DNA of 64,000 bases from Corynespora cassiicola (taxonomy: Eukaryota > Ascomycota > Dothideomycetes > Pleosporales > Corynesporascaceae): assembly GCA_022059125.1 (NCBI GenBank), contig JAEUWY010000002.1, positions 248,001 through 312,000 on the forward strand. Direction: 5' to 3'. The stretch's first letter is position 1. Every line of letters begins with the position of its first letter. The notes under the pieces are model-generated. The model saw only the letters and a list, made by a program, of their open reading frames with translations, ran no database searches and was not told the DNA's origin. Positions 23,013-33,942 of this stretch are shown here, piece by piece. A program made the position numbers and the translations under genes.

Positions 23013-24252
23013 ATGATGCTGGGGTCTAGAGATACAACCTCGAATAACAAGGATGTCTCTGATACCATCGTGGTCGTTGTGATCTCAATATTCATCCTGT
23101 CGCTCACAATGCTCTTGCGTCTGTACACAAGGCTGCGCGTCATGAAAAAATTCAGCTGGGAGGACGGTAAGTCTCTTTTTTGTCATTGGAGTGTGATGGA
23201 CTGACCAGTCGAAGGCGTAATTTGTGGCTCCTTTGTAAGTTTCCCCTACGCGCTGGTTACGGTATATTAAGCATTAACCAGCTGCTTATTGTTCCGATAA
23301 TCTCCCTGTCGGTACCGGCTGTAAGACTCGGAATCTTGAGGAAAAGCCATGAAGTATCAAGACACAATGCTTCCCAACTGAGCAAAGTAAGGGATATACA
23401 TCACCGCACTGATTATTTTGTTAATTCTCTATAGTTGATCTACGTTCATGCCGCGCTTTGCATCCCTTGCCTAGCACTTTCCAAAATATCCATTTTGCTG
23501 CAAATGATCCGGATATTTATTCCATGCAAAAGAACACCGTCGTGGTATGCCATGGTCATATTTACGTGGTTCAACACGGTTTGGTTCATTGGTGCGGAGC
23601 TTTCCTCAATCTTCCAGTGTTCACCAATCAAAACCGTGTGGCACCCTGAGATCAGGGGGCAATGCATCAACTTGGTTGTCAGAGCGCTCATGTCTGGAGT
23701 ATTCAACATAATATCTGATATCACCATGCTTGTTTTGCCAATGTTTTGGATTTCGCGATTGCGACTAGATGTACGCAAAAAGATTACTGCTGCACTCGTC
23801 TTCATCGTAGGACTGTTGTATGTTTTCTAGCGTCCATTTGCTTCTGTATACTGAGACTCTACAGAGCATGCGTTGCTAGTATTCTACGTGTAGCATTCAC
23901 GGCCGAACTTGCACAGCGCGGCAATCACTCCGATCCGACTTCTCGGACCTTAGTATCTGCCTGCGTTGCGGCAGAAGCGGCAGCTGCCATTATATGTGCC
24001 AACCTGCCAACTCTTCCAGCATTTATAAGGCACACCAAGTCTAAGGGCTTCGTGTTTAGACATGAAGAACATGGAAATGGCGGTTTCAGTGCACCACACA
24101 GCAATCGAACGATAAGAAGGTCAAATATGTATGCACTAACGGAGGAATCGGGTATTTGGTCACGTCAACAGCATCAAAGTGGCAGAGAAAGTGTACGTAA
24201 GCCTTCGGATGCTATCATTTTGAAAGATATGAGACCTGCTGTGGTTCATTAA
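23013..24252 (+). CDS. Pth11-like/rhodopsin-domain integral membrane protein
   Basis: Five exons, 23013-23166, 23209-23234, 23282-23386, 23435-23817 and 23865-24252, give 351 aa. The introns are 42-48 bp. The second exon is only 26 bp. Every junction keeps phase. The protein has about seven hydrophobic helices in the order typical of the fungal rhodopsin-like family: TIVVVVISIFILSLTMLLR, KFSWED, then LIYVHAALCIPCLALSKISI and LLQMIRIF. It continues with FQCSPIKTVW, INLVVRALMSGVFNIISDIT and IICANLPTLPAF before a polar C-terminal tail. These conserved blocks make the family secure. Some members are G-protein-coupled receptors, as Pth11 is in rice-blast fungus, but this member has no CFEM domain, so a signalling role is not shown. 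The plasma membrane is the likely site. Confidence 0.85.
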
Positions 24253-25187
24253 TTCAAAGAATAGACTCTTATTGCCTAATCATTCAAAAATGATATTTTT
24301 GGAATTTAATGTGCAACTCTTGAAGTGCCCCAGTTGATGATACATCAAAGACGCTTAATTTCTAGAGTTTGGACCCTTGACAGATGCTGGGAGTCTTCTA
24401 TTTGTTAGACAGACATTGCTTTTGATAAACATCTTACAGATTCTACTTTGTTCCATGGTTTGGATACAGAGTGGATGTTCGCCAAGTCACAGGATATAGC
24501 CGTTCAACCAATACTCTACGCCGTCTGCACATGTACGAGAACGGCAGGAGTCACTGCCAGCACTAAGAACTATGGGGCGAATCTGATGTTCAGTCTGTGC
24601 AAGACTATTGATACAGCGAACCAGAGTAACTCATGAGGTGGATCGATGTCATGTTGGGAAATCTATTTTAATCCTTGGTGGGTTTTGTCATTGGACTGAC
24701 TTTCTGTGGCGTATGCCGTCACTTCAGTCGCCGTAAATCTTGTTTCGATCCAAATCACTTCTAACTTCATTCATTCGCGGAGTAGTGCTTGATTTGCTAT
24801 AAGGTCCATCAGTTCAAAGAACACGGCCTCCACTTGATCTAGAAAAGCTGCCAGCAAACATGGTCCTTAATCGTGAGACTGTTTCCCAAAACGAAACGCA
24901 TCCCACCACTTTAGGCATAGCATTGCGCTTTTCTTTTACGTTCTCGGCCGTGGATATACTATTTTGTTCTGACGTCAGGCGGGGTTGAGGCGCATGCCGC
25001 TTAATGGAGGCTGCATAACCAAGATGTCGTGCAGTACGGCCAGCTCAGTCTCGTTCCACCGCGTTCCATGAGAGCGCGTCTGCAGAGATAAATTCGCTCA
25101 ACAAAACATGAAATTTCGAGTTTCCCATACCTTCTTCTTGAGATTTTCATACAGCGAAATAACAGGCAGTGATAGCAATCGACCACC
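24253..25187. other. intergenic, no gene supported
   Basis: 3' flank of the Pth11-like gene and 5' flank of the membrane protein at 25188. Short open frames only. Confidence 0.5.
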
Positions 25188-26126
25188 ATGAGACCCTACA
25201 CCTCCGACATCGAGATCCAAAATGAACGAGAGCCGCTGATGGACGGCCAAGATACGCGCGGCGCAGATAACCCAACAACACCCAGTCCGCCAATCACGAT
25301 GCGTCTGCTGCACTTTTTTGGTGGCGGGATATACCTCCCGGACAGCTCGACGTACGATCCGATCGAGCAACTGCTCAATGCTCAGGATCCCGCAGAGCGC
25401 GACATGCTTACAGAGAAATGGAAACAAAACAGACTTGACGAGCTGAACTTCACCGGCATCGTCGTACGTGACCTCTTGTGATGTAGTCTGGCCGTGACGG
25501 CACGCGATGCCATGCTAACATGTCCCCCAGTCGGGCCTCCTGGCCGGAGTAATCACCTCGACGGGCGGCTGGCCCAACGTCTCGACCGGCCAAAAGGACG
25601 GCTGGCCGGTGCGAACGTGCTGGTACTGCGGCATCATCCTCGCCATCTTCGGGATCCTGACCTCGCTGGACCAGACGGTGCGGCTGCACCGCATGTCGTC
25701 GCACCGCAACGCGCTCAACAACATCCGCAACCTCCTCGCCATGCCCAACGGCAAGCGGCGCCGCAGCCGGCAGACGGGCCGCCTGCAGCCAAAGACGTCG
25801 CAAATCTACGCGTGGCAGCTGCCCGTCATCTTCCTGACCAGCGCCGTCGTGCTGTCGGTGCTCGGCATGTTTCTGCACGTGTGGAACGGGGTTGCGGCTC
25901 TGGCCTGGGCCGATGCGAATCTAAAGGTAACGCAACGTTGCGCATCCGTAGCCTTCTCCCTCTCCCCTTCTCTTGCCAACACCGAGGCCAAGCAAAAGCC
26001 GAGCTGATCGTCTCCTCTCGTCTCGCGCAGATTGCAACCATCTTCTCCGTGGTCGCCGTGCTATCCATCGGCAGCGTCTTCGCGGCCCAACTCTCGCTCT
26101 ACGTCCCCGACAACGAAGTCGTCTAA
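25188..26126 (+). CDS. conserved fungal membrane protein (three TM segments)
   Basis: Three exons, 25188-25463, 25531-25926 and 26031-26126, give 255 aa, all joined in phase 0. The first intron (67 bp) has a GTACGT donor and CTAAC branch. The second (104 bp) has a GTAACG donor and CGCAG acceptor. The N-terminal about 90 residues are polar, with an FFGGGIYLPD motif. Three hydrophobic helices follow, starting near WYCGIILAIFGILTS, LPVIFLTSAVVLSVLGMFL and IATIFSVVAVLSIGSVFAAQ. No named domain is recognised. It resembles uncharacterised fungal membrane proteins, and function is unknown. The GC content of exon 2 is high, which opens spurious frames on the other strand. Confidence 0.7.
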
Positions 26127-26941
26127 ATGCGCGCAGAATGCTCTGCTCGCCTCGCCTCGGCGGCCCGGCCCCACGCGCCCCAGTACCCACACATCCCCAT
26201 ACTAACCATCATTCCAAATCTCCAACGGGTATTGCGAGACGTGACAAGACTTTTTTGCTGTGTACCCGCCGCCTGCGATGGGCCCGCGCATGAAATGTCA
26301 TGCATGCACGCAGTGACGGTTGCGGCTGCGGCTCGTGAACGCGACAAGGCCGAGGAGGCCCCGCAACGGGGCGGGCGGCGTGGGAGGGCGAGGGGGGAGT
26401 GGGTGGCATCTCAAGCCAAGCCGCACAGACAGACGTTTTATTCATTTCTTTCCCGCTGAGCCTCTTCTTTCCTTTTCATCTTAGTTGAACAGGGTCATGT
26501 CCCTTTATGCGTTCGTGGATCGCGCTCTGGGTATTTCTTGGGATAGATTGGGGGGCTTGTCCTTTTTTGGGGAGGGCGTGTGGGGGTGCAGGCATTGGTT
26601 TGGGGTAGAATGTTGGTTCGGGCAATGCGTGCGATGGGGATGGGGGGGACTCGGGGGTGGAGGCGCCGATTAGGCCAGTGTTTTGAATGTGGGCGATTGG
26701 GACGTATGCCTGGAATCCAAGGAAACATTTCGTCTGCATGCCTAGAATCCAAGGCCGAAGCTGAATTGTGGATTGGTGGTACTGTTCATTTGGCGCGACA
26801 TAGGGGACCGGCCTGTAGACGGGATGTAGAAGGTCTCTGGATGAATGAACTCCCTTTGTGGGGCATTGGAATTTCCATGATAGTTTTTTTCTTCCCCTTC
26901 TGTTCTATTCAACCTTTTCCTCGTACTTGGAGACGATGGCC
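26127..26941. other. intergenic, no gene supported
   Basis: A convergent 3' region between the membrane protein gene and the minus-strand gene ending at 26942. G-rich around 26550-26680. No gene supported. Confidence 0.5.
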
Positions 26942-28155
26942 TCATAACTTGTTCAGAACGCGCAACATCTCTCTCTTGGCTATCCCTTCTCGTCCCTCTG
27001 ACTCCCCGGCATCATCTTCGTCAAGATTCTTGAGAGCATACAATATGGCAGGCTCAGAGAGTTTGAACGAGTTTGGTAGGAAGACGGCGACTCCCGATAT
27101 GCCCAGGTTGCCCAGCTCTGCTTTGTGTTGGATCAGGAAGAAGGATGTAGCGATGCCGTTTGGTGTTCCTATTGTCATCAGCATCACTTCATTCAGTTGG
27201 TACGCGCCTCAGTCACCTAAGATTGCTTTGGCCTGCTCCGAGTCTGCTGGCCAAGAAACACCAGGCCAGTAATTGAGATCTTCGCCCATGGAATCCAGGG
27301 CGCGCCGGATGACGGCTTGGGTCTGCGCATTCTGCACCCCCCAGTTGAGGATGTACCGGATGCCACCGACTTTGTCCCCAGCCTTGTCTTTCCACATGCC
27401 GTACGTTATATCTGAGGCTCTCTGAAGTTGTGGAAGTTGGTCTTGAGGGACGGGAGGATTTCGCTTGGTGGCCATAAAGGCCGGACCGTAACGACGCTCC
27501 ATGATGAGAACTGTATCCAGTAAGTCCTTGTCAATCCACTTCCGTTCTATCATTCTTACATCCATCATTGATATTCATGGCCATTGTGAAAATGGCGCCA
27601 GTCGCCTCCAAGGAGCGTCAGCAGGTCCTGTTTGAAGCAGGCATGTTGGGGCCTTACCCGCAGTTGACGGCCGTCGACTGTGTACTTTTGCAAGTCGATA
27701 TTCTCGGCACCTCTGCCGTACTTTCCATGGACAAGCTCCCAGCGCTGCCAATTATTATCACGTGTGGATATGTCCAAGTCCAATAGCATATTGCTGATGC
27801 CGTAATGGAACTCTGTGACATCGCAGTTGTGACGACGAGACTCGAGATATCCCCATCGAGAGCACTCGTCGGAAAAATCGACACTAGCCGTGGACGATAA
27901 TGGTGGAGTGAGTAAATTTTCTGCCCCGGTCTTGATCCCAGATTCCATCATTCCAAGTAAGCGGAACCCCTTGCGGACGTAGTAGATCCAGGCTCTATCA
28001 GACAACCAACCAGGGCCATTTCCAAACCACCGCTGGTAAGTTGAGGCGTCCGAGATGACATTACGACTGGCGGTTTTTGTTATTAACACACGGCTCTGAA
28101 CCTTGGGCCCATGACAATGTCGAGCTAGATGATCATGGTTTGGGGCAAACGCCAT
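26942..28155 (-). CDS. conserved fungal protein, four exons, function unknown
   Basis: Exons 28155-27658, 27605-27560, 27510-27217 and 27168-26942 give 354 aa. Introns of 52, 49 and 48 bp have branch sites such as GCTGAC and all junctions keep phase. Splicing creates the block QLRATGAIFTMAMNINDG, then ERRYGPAFMATKR, RASDITYGMW, GIRYILNWGVQNAQTQAVIR, and TPNGIATSFFLIQHKAELG close to the end. I recall this set of blocks from a large uncharacterised family of ascomycete proteins. There is no signal peptide or membrane helix. The 46 bp second exon is easily missed by gene finders, which would truncate the protein at 27565. Function and location are unknown; an enzyme is possible but not shown. 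Confidence 0.75.
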
Positions 28156-29416
28156 TGGACCCAGATTACACGTATGGATCGTGATGCATTGTAAGGAGGC
28201 GGCTCAAGAGCGTAGTGAGGAAGACTTCACTCACTTGTATGAGCTTGAACGATTTTTTCTTTTTCCCATCAAGCTATTCCCATGAAGCTATTCAAAAGTG
28301 TTTCTTGCAGTCGCGCTACCTTGCGATGGTGTTGGGTGGGACGATTTGACAGGGAGGGTAGGTCAAAACGGGAGAGGTGAGTTTTTCCCTTGCCCTCCTA
28401 TCATTCTCTGCATAGCCTCGGTGAATCATTTTTGATACGAGGAGGCGCTTGGTCTGGAAAAAAATCGTCACCAAGTGATTTCCCGTTGGGCATGAATGGA
28501 TTTGGGAAAATTTTGGCGACATCCGGAGCTTGGGCTCGCGATACCAAGAGCTGGACATGACGAGCTTCAGCTCGCCATGGTCGTCATTCTAGTCATTCCG
28601 CAACACCATCGCCGAGGACAATCTGCCTGATGGTGCGTAGGTTCGTGCTCGGTATGAAGGGCGTTCTATTTTGGATTGATAATACTACAAGTGCTCTATT
28701 AGGTTTTGAAACAAGACGAAGTCATGCCATTTGTTTGCCCACCTATGCACGACATCGAACCAGCACACACCACCCGTCGTGCCAGAATCCAGACTCCGAC
28801 AGACCATACTCACATAGATGAACTGCTCCCCATCCATGACTCTGACATTCTTTCACATGCCCGCCTGCCCTGTCCGCCCGACCCGAACCCATCCTATCCT
28901 AACCCCTTCCCGCGCCTATCACAACCGCCAAGTCCCCGAGCCAAAGACAAGCAATTGAGCCGCCCACACCACTCAACAACACAGCCCCCTTTGCACCTCC
29001 TGCACCTCCGAAGATACAAGGAAGAAAGAAAAAATTTCTTCTCACAGACCTATCCGTTATCTCGCGAATCAATCTCTCTCACACGCACGCAGGAACCCAA
29101 ACTCCACAAACGCACCGCAAAACATCCGCCCGGCCAGGCCAGGCAGGGTGTGTAAGCTCGCGGCCGCTCCGCCCGGCCCTATTTCGGTAGAAAATCCGCC
29201 TTCGCAGGCACCATCCCGAGGCTCTGCTGTGCTGCGCATTCTGTGCTGTTATCTGCGCAGCCCTGCTTGCTCTACGTACGTGCTAGAAGATCAGTAAAGG
29301 TGGAGACTTGCCATGGGCGTGCCATGCCACGCCACGCCATGCCAGCCCCCCTGCCCGCATTCCCGCCGGCCTCGCCCGCCAACCCGCCATGGCAAGGCGG
29401 CGACCTAGCAGCTAGG

Positions 29417-29455
29417 CATGGCAGGATGGCAGGATGGCAGGATGGCAGGCATGGC
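29417..29455. repeat. tandem ATGGCAGG units
   Basis: Four near-perfect 8-bp units (GCAGGATG register) in tandem. CATGGCA words also recur on both sides from 29310 to 29575. Confidence 0.85.
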
Positions 29456-29579
29456 ATCGGGAAGAATAGGGTACGCCTCTGCATGCACGTACCCACGTCC
29501 ATCTCCACATATCCATCTACGTACCCAGAGGCATGGCAGGGGCAGGGCAGGGCTGACATGGCATGGCAAGCTATGCTAA

Positions 29580-29591
29580 CCCCCCCCCCCC
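29580..29591. repeat. poly-C tract
   Basis: Twelve consecutive C residues. Exact length may vary with sequencing. Confidence 0.8.
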
Positions 29592-29848
29592 ACCTAGCCA
29601 GCCCAGGCCGGACCGTCGCAAGAGCCTCATTTTAGCGGGCGGACGCGCTGCTGGGCTGGGCGGAGAGACGGCGGTCCCGCAACATGTCAAGTCGCCGCAG
29701 TGCACTCTAGGTGAATCCTTCGCGGCGGGCGCCGGCGCGCGTAGCGTGGCGTAGCGGGCGATCATGCCATCAACGAAGCGAGGGGAGAGGTACGTTGCTG
29801 ACAGGATGTAGGGGGCCAGGGGGAGGGAGCCATGTGGATTAGGGTGCA

Positions 29849-29870
29849 GGTAGGTAGGTAGGTAGGTAGG
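29849..29870. repeat. (TAGG)n microsatellite
   Basis: Five tandem TAGG units. Confidence 0.9.
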
Positions 29871-29995
29871 GGAGGGGAATAGGGAGTATCCCCTTTTATT
29901 TCCGCTAGGCGTGGCCTTGGTGGTCCCGCCGGGGGCGCGCGGCGTGGCTCAGAGGCTCAAGCGGGACGTGTGCAGTGCATATGTGTGGGTTATGT

Positions 29996-30015
29996 TGTGT
30001 GTGTGTGTGTGTGTG
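29996..30015. repeat. (GT)n microsatellite
   Basis: Ten GT units in the spacer. Confidence 0.9.
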
Positions 30016-30891
30016 GACAAGTAGAGTGGAGTGGTCGTGTTATGGAGGCATGGAGGGAGGAAGTGGGTAGGTGGGTAGGTCCATGTGTGGGACTCCTTCG
30101 CCCGCTCCACCTCTCCTCGACGACGAAAATCTGGAGATCAGCCGTGCTGGCGTGTGCAATTGGCATGCAAGTGGAGACGGGATTCGCAAGCTCTTGTTTC
30201 TTTTCTTTTCGGGCTACTCCTTGCTGGAGGCTGCTGCTGTGGATACGGTACGGTACGGTACCTAGCAACGCGGACGGACGGGGCGAGGGAGTGCGTGAGC
30301 GGGATCGGAGGGATTCGCTGGCAAGGCGGAACCGCCTTCGGAAATCTACGAAGGGACGAGAAGAAGAGGGGCGACGACGGAGGCAAAAGAAGTGTAAACA
30401 GTGGGGTGGGCCCGCCAATATTGGGTGGCTGAGGGCGCTTTGTCGTCCCCCGTTGAGTGCGTACGTACGTCGTCGATTGCTGCATACTGGCTGCATGGCT
30501 GCATGGCTGCATGCCGCATGCTACGGGCTCAGGTACGGTAGGTTCGCAGGCGCGGGCCACATCTTGACGTCCACCTACGTCACCCTCAGAGGGCATCTGC
30601 CGTATTCCGCGGGCGCGCGATCCTCCAAGGGCACGACCCGGCCGGGGAGCATTGCGATGTGCTGCGACCGAGTGCTGCTGAATGGGATGTGCGAGGGCCA
30701 ACAAACCCATCTTTTGCCAAGTACGTCCAACGGGCGCACTGAAGCGTACGCGTACGCAATCGTTGATTTTTTGAGCGCGGATCGTTGACGACCTCTCCTC
30801 CTGTGCTGCTCCCCAGTCACGGCCGCAAAGTATGATTTGTGATGATGTCGTCGGGTTTCGAGTTTTGCTCCCCGCACCCACCTTGGCTCAA

Positions 30892-30940
30892 CACCACCAC
30901 CACCACCACCACCACCACCACCACCACCACCACCACCACC
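30892..30940. repeat. (CCA)n microsatellite
   Basis: About 16 uninterrupted CCA units. It reads as poly-Val or poly-His/Pro in open frames crossing it, none of which is supported as a gene. Confidence 0.95.
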
Positions 30941-31102
30941 GACGACGACTCCAAGTCTGTTAGCTGTGTGGGCCGTTGAGAAACTCTGCGCGCAACTCCC
31001 CGATCCCACCTCCCTGAAAGCGCACCAAGTCCGGCAGCACAAACACCCGTCAAACACGCCTCTCCCGTCCCAAGAAATCCAAATAACAAATACCCTCTTC
31101 AT

Positions 31103-31122
31103 CCCCCCCCCCCCCCCCCCCC
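31103..31122. repeat. poly-C tract
   Basis: Twenty consecutive C residues. A likely assembly-sensitive position. Confidence 0.9.
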
Positions 31123-32403
31123 ATAAACGCCACCCCGTAGGACCCTTGATCTCTCAAACAAGCCTTCCTACAAACCCACTCGGGGTGCAAAAGCAAACAA
31201 CGAAAAAAAGGGGAGAGGCGTGTGGTGTGTGGTGGGATGGCCCTAGGTGGTTTTGCCGTCTGTTCTGTTCTGTCGCAATTGTGTTGTTTTGACCAAGCCC
31301 TTGGCCGCGACGCAGCCCACAAGCATTTTCAAGCTCGTCGGGATCGACGAAACGCCGCGCGGGATTTACGCTTCCCTGCGAGCCTCGTCTGTCCCCTTCG
31401 GCTGGAAACCCGGACTTCGGCCTTCCCGGTGGCCACCCACACCCACACACCCCCCCGAAAGTGCCGAGACTGCTCTTGATACCCGTCAAGAGTCTTGACA
31501 GTCGCGGGCCAAGCCATGCACGCATTTTTTGCATTTCAAAGCAAACGGGGGAGGCGTTCATCACGGCGCTTTCTGGGGCTGGCAGGGCGGGGCGGTACGG
31601 TCTTGCTTTTTCTATCTATGTGTATGTCTGTGTGTCTGGCTTTTTTGCTTTTCTGTTGTATGGCTAATGTGGTTGAGCACGAATCGGAAGGGGCGGGGGA
31701 AATGATAAGGAAAGTTTGCGACCAAGTTTTGCGGGGATGACGACGATGAGAAATTGATGTTGGTGATGATGATTACATCGGGAGCGACAGGGCGGCTAGA
31801 TAGCCATCTGGGGAAGAGGCAGAACGCGCAAAATGGGCATTTCACAATATACGTGATGGAGATCTATGAATTGTTCGTGAACGGTCGTGGATCTATAGGT
31901 ATAGAGAAAATGCCAGATTGCCTAACCACTCAACCTCTTCCCCAGAGGGCCATGTTTGCGCCATCGCTATGCGAAATCCAAACATGATGATAAAAGATAC
32001 AAAAACACAAAAAAGAATGGATTACGAACGTTGCGCCGTTTCCAGCCGCCTCTATCTTTGCCTCTACCCAAACAGAGCCTTCCGCGCTGATGGGAAGGCT
32101 GGAAAAGGGACAACCAAGGAGACGATGCCGAGCAGAGAAGGGGAAAAGAAAGTTGACCGTTGGGCGCAGTAAAAAGCTTAGAATCAGTAAAATCAAAAAA
32201 AAAGGAAAGCAAACGACGGCAAGAACGATCAAGGGAAAATGAGAGCTTTTCTGATGTGTACCTCCAAAAGACTGGAGAGGGAATTGTAGAGGCGCACTGC
32301 CCAAAAAAAGACATTGCACCGGATAGTGGTGTGCGGGGGTATTTGCATCGCTGAGACGATAGGGGTAGTCGCAAAGAAATAATGAAATCCTCCATTCTGC
32401 TGC

Positions 32404-33942
32404 CTAATCCTCGACGTCCTCGTCGCGGCCAGGGTACAGGATGTCAGCAACAAAGACTGCGCGGAAGTTGAGGAACACGACAAACGCCCACATGGCGACA
32501 ATGACAATGGTGAGACCGTTTCCGGCGTACTGGATCGTCTCGTCCTTGAGAGAGTTGCCAATGTTGATGGTGGCGATGGCGAAACCAGTGTTGGGGAAGA
32601 CGACCGCCCACAGTCCCAAATGGAAGTACTTGGGCCTAGAGATGATGACCTAGAGCGCGTTAGTAAAGGCTTCCATGTCGAAGTGGAGCGCGGCGCAACT
32701 TACAGCAATGAGAGAGATGCAGAAGAACCACATGGCAAGGACCCAGAGGAAAAGCGCGACAACGAGCGCCATGGTCCTCAGGAGGTGTCCGTCCAAAAGG
32801 CCATCCCTCTGGAGGTCAAAGTCCTCGGGAAGAGCATTCGCCATGCCAATGAGAGCGAGGCAGGTGAAGGAAGGAGGTCCGACACCAATGAACATGGCAG
32901 GTCGGTGCTCGCGGTTGGGGAGGCCAACCTGCATCAGACGACCAATGTAGTGAGCGTACATGAGGATGGCCACTGTGAAGCCGAGACCTTGACATCCGAG
33001 TCCAGCCACCAAGATGGGCATCCGCGCCTCGACGGGTTGGTCGGCAGCGATGACGGAGGCAATGGTACCAGCAAGCATGACGGGGAAGATGGGGAGGAGC
33101 CACGACGGCATGAACTTGTTGAGAAGGTACGTGTGGCTGTTGAAGAGGTACGAGTACTGGAAGACTGCGAGCATGAAGGTGACGAAGGTGTAGATCCAGA
33201 AAGCAATCGCCATGCTGGTCACGATCCATCCGCGCATGGGGTGCTCGAGCTCATACATTTGGACAATGTACTTTTGGGTTCCAGTGATGATGGTAGCGAC
33301 GGAGAGGAAGAATGGACCCAGGAAGAGACCCTCACGCTCATGCTTGATCGACTCTTTGAAGGTGCCAGGGAACTTTGTGAAACGGAGGACCATCATGGAG
33401 CAGACTCCAGCGAAGAAGATGAGGTTGAGGACGTAGAAGAAGGCTCCAATGGAGATGAGGCCGGGGAACGAGTGTGGTTGGATGGAGAGCAGAGTGGCAA
33501 TGCCACCCGTGCTCATGGTAAGAGTGTACCAGGCCCAGGTGAAGTGCTTGAGCCTCTGGCCAAAGGGGAGCTTCGGCTGGTTAGGATCCTTCTCGTGGGG
33601 ATCATGTGCCGGAGCGGCATGTGCGTCGTGACCATGTGCATCCTTTGCGCTCTGCTTCTCCAAGTCGATTGAGTCGCGAGGGCTCTCGAGGGGCGAAGGG
33701 TGGAGGTGGCTCTGGGGCACTGTGTAGGGCTGCTTCCCCTTGGAGTCGACGGGGTACCCGTTGGTGTCGACGGGTCCGGAGAAGTAGGCCTGTTCACCTG
33801 GGTAGGGAGCACCGGGGGTTTGCACCCAGGTGTTTGTTCGAGACGTCTGGCCGGATTGATGGGTCTGGTCGCGGTGTTCGTAGTTGGGGTCGTTGATGTT
33901 CTTGTCGAACGAGAGGTCGGTGGGTTGGTATCGGGGATCCAT
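32404..33942 (-). CDS. malate/C4-dicarboxylate transporter (TDT/SLAC1 family)
   Basis: Two exons, 33942-32704 and 32649-32404, give 494 aa. The 54 bp intron has a GTAAGT donor and a perfect ACTAAC branch. The first about 125 residues are polar, rich in His, Pro and Asp. About ten membrane helices follow. Family blocks include FTWAWYTLTMSTGGIATLLS (the gate-region start of TDT proteins), GPFFLSVATIITGTQ, FIGVGPPSFTCLALIGMANA and, after the splice, LGLWAVVFPNTGFAIATINI. The family includes Mae1 of fission yeast and the sulfite pump Ssu1. The TMSTGGIA and PNTGFA blocks fit the malate/C4-dicarboxylate branch, but sulfite export cannot be excluded. Plasma membrane. The start at 33942 is chosen over an upstream in-frame ATG at 34035 because that extension has no conserved content. 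Confidence 0.88.

Larger units (their letters stand above)
28156..32403. other. 4.2 kb microsatellite-rich spacer
   Basis: No supported gene in about 4.2 kb. GC content is high from 29150 to 31000, which opens long frames on both strands, but none has a domain, signal peptide or splice logic. It holds the simple repeats listed separately: tandem ATGGCAGG, TAGG, GT, TGG/CCA and poly-C. Its right end is the 3' flank of the C4-dicarboxylate transporter gene. A non-coding RNA is possible but not supported. Confidence 0.5.

Noticed and set aside
29970..30881. Long ORFs on both strands (about 270 and 250 aa)
   Set aside because: They cross GT and other simple repeats in GC-rich DNA and show no domain, signal peptide or splice logic.
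32620..33672. 350-aa plus-strand ORF opposite the C4-dicarboxylate transporter
   Set aside because: It is the antisense shadow of the transporter exon; the translation is Glu/His/Arg-rich with no domain.
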